NCBI GenBank assembly: GCA_013334575.1
Contig: JAAXXG010000001.1
Coordinates: 105,280 to 143,636, forward strand
Source of the DNA: Candidatus Moraniibacteriota bacterium
GTDB taxonomy: Bacteria > Patescibacteriota > Minisyncoccia > Moranbacterales > UBA1568
Direction of reading: 5' to 3'
Length of the DNA: 38,357 nucleotides
The stretch's first letter is position 1. Every line of letters starts with the position of its first letter. Below are positions 32,549 to 38,357 of the stretch, in pieces. The position numbers and the translations under genes were made by a program. Under the pieces are notes generated by a model. That model worked only from the letters and a program-made list of their open reading frames with translations, had not been told where the DNA came from and searched no databases.

Positions 32549-34057
32549 ATGATCGAGCCGAAAGATTTCACGAAAAGCGGAGATTTCCGCAGCGAGATGA
32601 AGACCGACCGGATGAAGGTTCCGGTCGTCTTTCATGTGCAGGACGAGCTCCTGCCGTCCGAATCGACACTCGAACAGCTCGAAAGCGTCGCGAGCAACGA
32701 CGGCCTCTTCCGTCATATCGCCGCCATGGCCGACGTCCATTCCAAGCCCGGACGCAAGAACGCCACCGGCACGACCATCGCCTCCGGGAAGCTCATCCTC
32801 CCGCAGGTCAACGACACCGATCCCGCCTGCGGCATGCGGCTCGTCGCGACGAACCTGACCGAAGACAACCTCTCGCAGGAAGAGATCGACCGCCTCTTCT
32901 CAGCGCTCGAGGGCCGGGTGCCGACCAAGGCCTATACCGGAACGATCCTCCCCTACCGCGTCATCGTCGACATCTGCCGAAAGGGTGTCCGCGCCGCCGT
33001 CGAACATCTCGGAATCGAGACGAAGTTCGAGGAGGAACATTCCCTCGACCGCGGGAACTTCTTCGGCGGGGAAGTGACCCGGAAGAAGATCTACGAGGTC
33101 ATCCCCCGGCTGTTCCTCTTCTTCGCGAAGTTCCGTTCCGGCATCCTCGGTGCGGCCGGAAACCACTTCCTCGACCTCATGAAGGTCACCGACCTCATGG
33201 ACAAGGAGAAGGCCAAACGGCTCGGCCTCCGGAAAGGACAGTACGTCTTCATGATCCACTGCGGGTCCGGCATCCTCGGCCAGTACACGATGTACATGTA
33301 TACGGCCAAGAAGCGCGAACATCGGTCGCAGGCCTTCATGGCCTGGCTCGGACGGATGACCTTCCTCACGCCGCGCAGGCATGTCGTCGACGCGATCGCG
33401 AAAAAGATCCGCGACTTCGATTTCGGCGCCAAGAAAGAGCTCTTCACCTTCGACGGCGACGGCGAGGACGGACGGATGTACATGGAAGCGCGCAACGCCT
33501 GCTCGAACTTCGCGCATGCCAACCGCGCCATCATCGCCCACAACGTCTCCGAGACGATCAAGGAGGTCCTCGGCCGCGACCCGGGCTTCGAGCTCATCTA
33601 CGACATGCCGCACATTCTCGTGTCCAAGGAGAATCATTACGGTTCGGATGTCTGGGTCCACCGAAACGGCACCAGCCGCGCCTACGGCCCCTCGCGCATG
33701 GCCGATCATCCTGATTTCCGCGAAACCGGCGAGCCCGCCTTCATCCCGACCTCCATGTCGACCGAAGGATATCTCTGTGTCGGACTCGACAGCAACGAAT
33801 CGACATTCTTCTCCTGCAACCACGGCGCCGGGAAACCGAAGGCGGCCGCCGAGTCGGTCGTCCCGCAGAACCACGACGAGCTCCATGCCAAACTCGCGTC
33901 ACGCGGCGTAAAGCTCTACAACGGCCGTTCGTCGCGGGTGATCGAACAGGACAGCGCCCACTACAAGAACGCCGACGCGGTCATCGAGAGCGTCCGTCAA
34001 AACGGCATCGTCAAGCCCGTCGCGAAGCTTCAGCCCGTCGCGGTCATCATGTACTGA
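32549..34057 (+). CDS. rtcB: RtcB family RNA ligase, diverged
   Basis: RtcB joins 2',3'-cyclic-phosphate and 5'-OH RNA ends using GTP and Mn2+. The likely metal and guanylate residues are present: Cys in 'NDTDPACGMR', His in 'GAAGNHFLDL', His in 'IHCGSGILGQY', His in 'VHRNGTSRAYGP' and the guanylylated His in 'SCNHGAGKPKAA'. Several surrounding motifs differ from the standard enzymes (HSGSRGLG becomes HCGSGILG; the SMGT box becomes SMSTEG; HGAGR becomes HGAGK). 502 aa, close to normal. A role in RNA repair or tRNA splicing is family-based. Its end overlaps the convergent O-antigen ligase gene by 11 bp. Confidence 0.93.
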   Translation: MIEPKDFTKSGDFRSEMKTDRMKVPVVFHVQDELLPSESTLEQLESVASNDGLFRHIAAMADVHSKPGRKNATGTTIASGKLILPQVNDTDPACGMRLVATNLTEDNLSQEEIDRLFSALEGRVPTKAYTGTILPYRVIVDICRKGVRAAVEHLGIETKFEEEHSLDRGNFFGGEVTRKKIYEVIPRLFLFFAKFRSGILGAAGNHFLDLMKVTDLMDKEKAKRLGLRKGQYVFMIHCGSGILGQYTMYMYTAKKREHRSQAFMAWLGRMTFLTPRRHVVDAIAKKIRDFDFGAKKELFTFDGDGEDGRMYMEARNACSNFAHANRAIIAHNVSETIKEVLGRDPGFELIYDMPHILVSKENHYGSDVWVHRNGTSRAYGPSRMADHPDFRETGEPAFIPTSMSTEGYLCVGLDSNESTFFSCNHGAGKPKAAAESVVPQNHDELHAKLASRGVKLYNGRSSRVIEQDSAHYKNADAVIESVRQNGIVKPVAKLQPVAVIMY

Positions 34058-35450
34058 CCTCGTCCGACATCATGCCGAACGAAACAGCAAGAAGTAGGAG
34101 TCCGGTCACGGAGTCCCACAGGAAGTGATCGAGGAAGAGACTCGGGAGAAAGACGAGGAACATCGCCAAGGCGGCGGTGTTCTTTCTTCTTGCGGCCGTC
34201 ACGAGGCTTCCGATAACGAGCGCGAAAAGGAATAAGAGACCCGGGATGCCGAGATCGGCAAGCACGAGGAGCGGCACGTCATGCGCCGGCTGGACATCCC
34301 AGACCGGACGTTCCGGATCGAGTCGGATGAGCGCTGCGGTCGAATTCCACATTCCTGCACCGACAATCGGTGATTCGCCGATGACGCGCCATGCATCCCG
34401 ATAGGTCGTCTTGCGGTCGGCAACGGAGCCTTCCTGAGCGACGACAGCCCCGTCGAAACGCGGAAAAACGACGCCACGCAATATCCAGGAGAACATCGCC
34501 ATCGAAACGACAACGGCGACAATTCCGGCAAAGGCATACTTCCCTGTCATCCCGGGCTTGACCCGGGATCCAGGAATTTCAACCGACTTCCCGAGGGCGT
34601 CCATGCGATCAGCGGAATGGAAATGGAATGCGTCTTGAACAGCCCGCCAGAAAAGAATGGTTGTGCCCACCACGAACCCGGCCCATGCCGATCGGGAAAA
34701 GGAAACGAGAAGACCGAGTGAAAGGACGGGAAGCGCCGCGATGAGAACGGCCCGATGAAACATATGCCTTCGAGCGTCTACCTTGTCCCGCATCCCGACG
34801 ATCCGATGAACGACAAGGAAAAGACCGACGGCGACGAACAGTCCGTACACGTTCGGGTGCGGAAAGGTTCCGTAGGCCCGAAACCACCGGCCGGATCCGT
34901 TCTTAAGCACCGATGTCCCGGCCGCCCAGGCCGGATGTGACGCCGTCCCGAGAAGTGCCGAAGAAAACGTCTCCTGCGTCACGAATTGACCGATACCGAC
35001 GAGTGCCTGCAGGACCGCGCCAAGGATAAGGATATCCCGTATCATTCCTCCTTTTCCTCTCCGGGTCAGGTCGCGTCCCATCACGAACGCGTCCGCCGCT
35101 AAGAGAATCGTCAGCGCTCCATAAAGGGCCAATGCACGGTCCTCTGCCCAGGCAGGCGAAAGAAACGCCCACAGCACGAAAAGTATCAACGCTACTCGCG
35201 GAAGGGGCTCCGATATAAGGCCTCGGAACGGATCTCGGATTCCTTCGGCCTTCGCCTGTCGAGACCTCCCGATTGCGGCGATCATGACCGCCGTAGCCAA
35301 CAACAGCGCGGAAGCGAAAATCCCGATCGTCCCGTACTGCCATTTCGCACCGCCGATCATCGGCTCACGCAACAAATACACCGTCTGAAGCGGAAGCAGG
35401 AGGACGAACAAGAAAAAGAGACGGTCGGAATACTTCGTAAGACGATCCAT
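34047..35450 (-). CDS. Second O-antigen ligase/polymerase-like membrane protein
   Basis: About 467 aa with 10-12 membrane helices, starting 'MDRLTKYSDRLFFLFVLLLPLQTVYLL'. The Wzy_C-type core is visible: 'RAYGTFPHPNVYGLFVAVGLFLVV', 'SFSRSAWAGFVVGTTILFW', then an outside loop with 'YRDAWRVIGESPIVGAGMWNS...PERPVWDVQPAHDVPLLVLADLGIPGLLFLFALV' containing the conserved His near the end. ATG 35450 is used because the track start (35483) overlaps the TGG-TACAAT promoter. A palindromic repeat is inserted in frame ('PGSRVKPGMTG', about residues 292-303). It is convergent with rtcB. Confidence 0.88.
   Translation of the reverse strand: MDRLTKYSDRLFFLFVLLLPLQTVYLLREPMIGGAKWQYGTIGIFASALLLATAVMIAAIGRSRQAKAEGIRDPFRGLISEPLPRVALILFVLWAFLSPAWAEDRALALYGALTILLAADAFVMGRDLTRRGKGGMIRDILILGAVLQALVGIGQFVTQETFSSALLGTASHPAWAAGTSVLKNGSGRWFRAYGTFPHPNVYGLFVAVGLFLVVHRIVGMRDKVDARRHMFHRAVLIAALPVLSLGLLVSFSRSAWAGFVVGTTILFWRAVQDAFHFHSADRMDALGKSVEIPGSRVKPGMTGKYAFAGIVAVVVSMAMFSWILRGVVFPRFDGAVVAQEGSVADRKTTYRDAWRVIGESPIVGAGMWNSTAALIRLDPERPVWDVQPAHDVPLLVLADLGIPGLLFLFALVIGSLVTAARRKNTAALAMFLVFLPSLFLDHFLWDSVTGLLLLAVSFGMMSDEVST
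34543..34574. repeat. Palindromic repeat inserted inside the O-antigen ligase gene
   Basis: The 32-bp stretch has the core ATCCCGGG-cttga-CCCGGGAT with outer CCTG/CAGG pairs. It matches a dispersed palindrome I know from many bacterial genomes (GTCATCCCGGGCTTGACCC type). On the coding strand it translates in frame as PGSRVKPGMTG, in a loop between two membrane helices. Only this copy was noticed in the window. Confidence 0.75.
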
Positions 35451-35466
35451 GTATCGGTGGTAATCC

Positions 35467-35518
35467 GTTGCGCATTGTACCATTTTCTGATACTTTACGG
35501 GTAGTTTTCACCCGTTTT
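35467..35518 (+). promoter_or_regulatory. Candidate promoter and hairpin before the kinase gene
   Basis: TTGCGC (35467-35472), 17 bp, then TGA-TACTTT (TACTTT at 35490-35495) could be the plus-strand promoter. Right after it ACGGGT-agttttc-ACCCGT (35497-35515) forms a 6-bp hairpin followed by TTTT. The dyad sits on the predicted start of transcription, so it could be an operator or a weak early terminator. Confidence 0.35.
35474..35482 (-). promoter_or_regulatory. Extended -10 promoter (TGG-TACAAT), second O-antigen ligase
   Basis: TGG-TACAAT on the minus strand, 23 nt before ATG 35450, giving a leader of about 17 nt with no Shine-Dalgarno. It overlaps the start chosen in the ORF track. Confidence 0.55.
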
Positions 35519-35570
35519 AAGCGGATACCGCCGAAACGCCCGAGGATCCTCACGTCTGATTCCGAACGCC

Positions 35571-36215
35571 ATGCGACTCATCACTTTTTCCGGAACCGAC
35601 GGCTCGGGCAAATCGACCCAGCTCTCGCTCCTCCGCGAATACCTCGAGGGAAAGGGGTTCAGGGTCGCGTATTTCCATGCGCTCGAGTTCTCCGTCGGGA
35701 ATCGGATACTCCGCTTCCTGAAAGGAAAGAAAGATTTCCGACCCGGATCCGAACACGCGAACGTGACCGCGTCACCCTTTTCGGTGTTCCTGCGTACCTG
35801 CTCGCTCCTCGTCGATCTCATCGCATTCCCCTTCCATCGATGGCGGCTCGGTCGCCAGGGGTACGATATCCTCCTTTCTGACCGATATTTCTTCGATACG
35901 ATAGTAAACATCGAGTACCTTGCCGGACTCAGGCGGCATCGATGCGTACTTCTTCCGCTCGCGGAACCGCTCGTCGAACGACCGGATCTCTCGTTCTTCC
36001 TCGATATCGAACCGGAATCCGTCATGAGGCGCGATAACGCTCCGGAACAGGGTATCGAATACGTGCGCGCCAAGCGAGACCGCTTCCGAACGCATATTAC
36101 CGACTGGGGGTTCCGAGTACTCGATGCGGACCGTGAAAAAAACGATCTATCCGCTGAAATAAAGGACATTTCGGACCAAATTTTTCAGAGTATTGACAAA
36201 GGTACTGCAAGGTGA
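35571..36215 (+). CDS. Thymidylate-kinase-like P-loop kinase
   Basis: 214 aa, dTMP kinase fold. Walker A 'ITFSGTDGSGKSTQLSLLREYL' at the N-terminus, 'DILLSDRYFFDTIVNIEYLAG' (DR-Y motif), and 'PDLSFFLDIEPESVMRRD' (LID-side segment). It is not a clear canonical Tmk: the region after Walker A has a long variable insert and the usual thymidine-binding motifs are not plain. It may phosphorylate another nucleoside or lipid-linked substrate; its place beside glycan genes leaves this open. The last codons contain the promoter of the candidate RNA that follows. Confidence 0.8.
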   Translation: MRLITFSGTDGSGKSTQLSLLREYLEGKGFRVAYFHALEFSVGNRILRFLKGKKDFRPGSEHANVTASPFSVFLRTCSLLVDLIAFPFHRWRLGRQGYDILLSDRYFFDTIVNIEYLAGLRRHRCVLLPLAEPLVERPDLSFFLDIEPESVMRRDNAPEQGIEYVRAKRDRFRTHITDWGFRVLDADREKNDLSAEIKDISDQIFQSIDKGTAR

Positions 36216-36221
36216 TATAAT
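36193..36221 (+). promoter_or_regulatory. Perfect consensus promoter TTGACA-N17-TGATATAAT
   Basis: TTGACA (36193-36198), a 17-bp spacer and TATAAT (36216-36221) with a TGn extension: no mismatch to the sigma70 consensus. It is the strongest promoter in the window and is embedded in the 3' end of the kinase gene, whose stop codon TGA supplies the TGn. Confidence 0.92.
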
Positions 36222-36237
36222 TAATAAACAGTACCTT
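36199..36237. promoter_or_regulatory. 9-bp inverted repeat bracketing the -10 box (candidate operator)
   Basis: AAGGTACTG (36199-36207) and CAGTACCTT (36229-36237) are perfect inverted repeats with centres 30 bp apart, about three helical turns. The left arm begins directly after the -35 box; the right arm begins at the predicted transcription start. A dimeric repressor or activator is likely; the protein is unknown. Confidence 0.6.
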
Positions 36238-36438
36238 ACTCCCTCTTCGACACGGTATCTCCTTGACCCACGAGGTCGGGAAATTATCCTTTGTCTGTCC
36301 CGTGGACGGAATCGGCGGACCCGCATACTATCAGCGGACCCTCCTACCCGATATCGCAAGATCCGGACCCGAAGATCGAAGAACGGAATCTCTCGAAAAA
36401 GTCGGCATGGCCAATAACCGTGTCGCTTTTTCTTTTTT
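36228..36438 (+). ncRNA. Candidate structured small RNA (about 210 nt)
   Basis: The span runs from the predicted start of the perfect promoter to a T-rich terminator. No ORF with a credible start and ribosome-binding site fits inside it. CGACACGGT near the 5' end (36248-36256) is a perfect 9-bp complement of ACCGTGTCG at the 3' end (36417-36425), a closing helix typical of structured RNAs. Inside, TCTGTCC-cgt-GGACGGA (36293-36309) forms a 7-bp hairpin with one G-U pair, and CGGACCC occurs three times (36316, 36335, 36364). Size is in the range of 6S RNA, but I could not verify its secondary structure or match another known class. Confidence 0.5.
36403..36438 (+). terminator. Intrinsic terminator of the candidate RNA
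   Basis: CGGCATGG-ccaataa-CCGTGTCG gives an 8-bp stem (two G-U pairs) followed by C-TTTTT-C-TTTTTT. The 3' half of the stem is the same segment that can pair with 36248-36256, so the two foldings exclude each other. Confidence 0.75.
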
Positions 36439-36449
36439 CCGGAAGCCCG

Positions 36450-36455
36450 TACAAT
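36450..36455 (+). promoter_or_regulatory. -10 box (TACAAT) for the flippase gene
   Basis: TACAAT 19 nt before ATG 36475, downstream of the terminator. The track start 36454 falls inside the box. The flippase therefore has its own promoter and does not depend on read-through. Confidence 0.5.
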
Positions 36456-36474
36456 GGTGGTAAACGATACGCGC

Positions 36475-37944
36475 ATGAAACATTTTTCCCGAGCCCTCGT
36501 CTGGCTCACGCTTTCGGAGGTCGTCTTCAATGTTGCCGGCTACGTCATCCATGCCGTTCTCGGCCGAATCCTCGGTCCGGCCGACTACGGCCGTTACGGT
36601 CTGGTCGTGAATCTGACCACGACGGTCATCATCCTGATCGGTAACGGCATCCCGACTGCGATGTCGAAATATCTCGCCGAGATATTCGAGACCCATCCGG
36701 AACGGATCATCGGCATCAAGCGCGCGACCATCGCGCTCCAGACGGCGATCATGTCCGGCGTGACGCTCGCGTTCTTCCTGCTCGCCCGGCCGATAGCGCT
36801 CGCCCTGGGCGACGATACCCTTACCCCGCTTTTCCGACTCTCTTCCCTCATCATACCCTCATTCGCGGCCGCATCGTTCTATTTCTACTACTTCACAGGG
36901 CTTCATTTCTTCCGCCTGCAGGCGATCCTCAAGACGGTCCGGGCGCTCGCCCGTATGGCGTTCATCATTTCGCTCGCCATGTTCTTCGGGGTCGGAGGAG
37001 CCGTTTCCGGCTACATCGTGGCACCGCTTTTCGTCTTCGGAATCGCCCTCGTCGCGGACCTTATCGCGACTCATCGGTACTTTCCCGCCGTATCGGAATC
37101 CGGATCGCCGAAGTTCCCGACGAAGCGGCTTATCGACTACGCCTGGCCGCTGACCCTCTTCCTTCTCTTCTATCAGCTCACCACTTCGCTCGACCTCTTC
37201 CTCGTGAAGGGACTGCTCCACGACGACCGCGCGACCGGCCTCTACAACGCCGTCATGACGGTCGGCAATATCCCCTACTACCTCTTCTACGCGCTCACCA
37301 TCATCCTGCTCCCCGCTATCTCCAAGACCTCGACCAACCGTGACGATACAGAGACACGGAAGCTCGTCAGCCGATCGCTGCGCCTCCTCGCGCTCGTCCT
37401 GTTCCCGGTGGTCACGCTGCTTTCCGCGTATGCCGGACCGGTCATCCGTCTCTTCTACGGCGGCGCATACGGCGATGCCGCGGCGTCCATGTCCGTCTTC
37501 TCCGTCGGAAACGGTTTCTTCACGATCTTCTACGTCCTGGCGTTCGCTATCGCCGGTGCCGACCGGGTCAGGATACCGATGTACGCCTCGGGAGCCGGAC
37601 TCGCCCTCTCCGCCCTCCTCAACACGCTTCTCATACCGCGATACGGCATCATAGGTTCGGCGCTCGCCACCTCGACCGTCATGATCTTTCTCGGAATCGG
37701 ACTCCTCGTCTTCACCGATCGCCATTTCAAGGTCCGCATCCCGGGGCGGCTCTGGACCGTCTCCGCGATTTCCTCGATCATCCTTATCCTCCTCTCCCGA
37801 CTCCTCCCGTCCGGCACGTATTCCTTCGTCGTCTCAGGAGTCTTCCTCTTCGCGCTTCACTTCGGCATCCTCGCCGCCGGAAAGGCGCTCGTTCCGGAGG
37901 ACATGGCCCCGTTCAGGAAATTCCTCCCTTCGAAGACGAAATAG
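36475..37944 (+). CDS. Polysaccharide flippase (Wzx / MOP superfamily)
   Basis: Moves lipid-linked oligosaccharide across the membrane. About 489 aa with 13-14 helices, starting 'MKHFSRALVWLTLSEVVFNVAGYVIHAVLGRILGPADYGRYGLVVNLTTTV', the classic polysaccharide-biosynthesis N-terminus. Also 'RLIDYAWPLTLFLLFYQLTTSLDLFLVKGLL' and 'ALNTLLIPRYGIIGSALATSTVMI' in the second half (sequence 'LSALLNTLLIPRYGIIGSALATS'). Start 36475 is chosen because the track start lies in the -10 box. It ends the second glycan block, with a strong terminator. Confidence 0.94.
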   Translation: MKHFSRALVWLTLSEVVFNVAGYVIHAVLGRILGPADYGRYGLVVNLTTTVIILIGNGIPTAMSKYLAEIFETHPERIIGIKRATIALQTAIMSGVTLAFFLLARPIALALGDDTLTPLFRLSSLIIPSFAAASFYFYYFTGLHFFRLQAILKTVRALARMAFIISLAMFFGVGGAVSGYIVAPLFVFGIALVADLIATHRYFPAVSESGSPKFPTKRLIDYAWPLTLFLLFYQLTTSLDLFLVKGLLHDDRATGLYNAVMTVGNIPYYLFYALTIILLPAISKTSTNRDDTETRKLVSRSLRLLALVLFPVVTLLSAYAGPVIRLFYGGAYGDAAASMSVFSVGNGFFTIFYVLAFAIAGADRVRIPMYASGAGLALSALLNTLLIPRYGIIGSALATSTVMIFLGIGLLVFTDRHFKVRIPGRLWTVSAISSIILILLSRLLPSGTYSFVVSGVFLFALHFGILAAGKALVPEDMAPFRKFLPSKTK

Positions 37945-37946
37945 AG

Positions 37947-37980
37947 AGAACCCCTCGCGTTCCTCGCGAGGGGTTCTTTT
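37947..37980 (+). terminator. Strong intrinsic terminator after the flippase gene
   Basis: AGAACCCCTCGCG and CGCGAGGGGTTCT form a perfect 13-bp stem with a 5-nt loop, and the T run continues after the last pair. It separates the flippase from the convergent gene at the window end. Confidence 0.93.
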
Positions 37981-38054
37981 CAATTCAGACACATCTTCGG
38001 GGCGGTTTTCGGTTTTTAGATCGCAGGCATGCGACGGGTATTCCGACGCCGCGG

Positions 38055-38357
38055 TCAGACGATCCGCAACGAGAGTTCCGTTTTGAGCGCAGTGCGGATC
38101 TCATCGAGCTCTTTCTGCCAGCGGAATTCCGAATACTCGCGTCCACGCAGCAAGCTCGACCTGACCTCCGCCGCGACCTCGCTCGGGTAGCCGAGGTGTT
38201 CCAGGATCGCGTCGAAGCGGATGCGGCCATATCCGGAAACGAAGACTTCGAGATGTTCAAACTTCCGCCTCCGGTCGATCATCACTTCCCAGATCGGCAA
38301 CGGCAACAGGTACCTTGACGCTTCACGTTCGATCAGGAACCGACGGACTTGGTCGTA
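38055..38357 (-). CDS. Hypothetical protein, 5' end outside the window
   Basis: Not recognised. The frame is open to the window edge; the track start (38306) is an internal TTG, and codons upstream continue as 'YDQVRRFLIEREASRYLLPLPIWEVMIDRRRKFEHLEVFVSGYG'. The visible 100 residues are charged, soluble and mostly helical, ending 'LDEIRTALKTELSLRIV'. It is convergent with the flippase gene, about 75 bp past its terminator. Coding is supported by open frame and composition only. Confidence 0.55.
   Translation of the reverse strand, partial: YDQVRRFLIEREASRYLLPLPIWEVMIDRRRKFEHLEVFVSGYGRIRFDAILEHLGYPSEVAAEVRSSLLRGREYSEFRWQKELDEIRTALKTELSLRIV

Noticed and set aside
32900-33886. 328-aa minus-strand ORF opposite rtcB
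   Set aside because: Antisense shadow of a well-supported RtcB; the composition is biased (Val, Glu, Asp) as expected from reading codons backwards.
36316-36370. Three CGGACCC copies as CsrA-type GGA binding sites
   Set aside because: GGA and CGGA are very frequent throughout this genome, so three copies are not evidence of a sequestering RNA.
36263-36463. 66-codon TTG-start ORF inside the candidate RNA
   Set aside because: It has no ribosome-binding site, uses a TTG start and runs through the terminator and the flippase -10 box, so it is unlikely to be a gene.

Overview
The window looks like a piece of chromosome from an uncultured, GC-rich bacterium with a compact genome, most plausibly of the Candidate Phyla Radiation / Patescibacteria. 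That placement is inference: it rests on tight gene packing, very short or absent 5' leaders, a PriA that keeps its zinc cysteines but has lost its ATPase motifs, and many glycosyltransferases around a few housekeeping genes. No rRNA, tRNA, CRISPR array or transposase was recognised.

Layout. 1-1323: a RecB-like PD-(D/E)XK nuclease with iron-sulfur cysteines, minus strand. 1324-2173: about 850 bp without a credible gene but with dyads and a promoter-like sequence. 2174-10586, minus strand: a terminator, two unknown proteins, a coiled-coil M23 peptidase, an HD phosphohydrolase, GltX, a WecG/TagA-type glycosyltransferase, a 2'-5' RNA ligase, an M3-type peptidase and a DUF1294 membrane protein. 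10661-15032, plus strand: helicase-defective PriA, Def, Fmt and a membrane-anchored tandem rhodanese protein, closed by a clear terminator. 15031-16266, minus: an unknown protein and a lone groES under a CIRCE operator. 16305-23590, minus: a chain of CtpA-type protease, GT2, LytR-CpsA-Psr ligase, GT4, O-antigen polymerase/ligase and GT4, three of whose junctions are ATGA overlaps. 23652-31075, plus: UDP-sugar dehydrogenase, small membrane protein, membrane GT2, GT4, a large GT-C-like membrane protein with a small partner, and another GT4. 31076-34057, plus: a Nudix-like remnant, a TM1266-like ACT protein, a UPF0173 metallo-hydrolase, an unknown protein and RtcB. 34047-37980: a second O-antigen ligase/polymerase (minus), a thymidylate-kinase-like protein, a candidate small RNA and a polysaccharide flippase (plus). 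The last 300 bp hold a gene running off the window.

Working together: the two glycan blocks (17.6-31.1 kb and 34.0-37.9 kb) supply nucleotide-sugar oxidation, several glycosyltransferases, a flippase, two polymerase/ligase candidates and an LCP attachment enzyme, enough for building and attaching a surface polysaccharide. PriA-Def-Fmt and GltX are core replication/translation functions.

The two most interesting signals are not proteins. First, six genes have a -10 box exactly 6 nt before the start codon, implying leaderless mRNAs and correcting several ORF-track starts. Second, at 36193-36438 a perfect TTGACA-N17-TGATATAAT promoter, bracketed by a 9-bp inverted repeat, is followed by a non-coding stretch of about 210 nt whose ends pair perfectly and which stops at an intrinsic terminator: a candidate regulated structured RNA.
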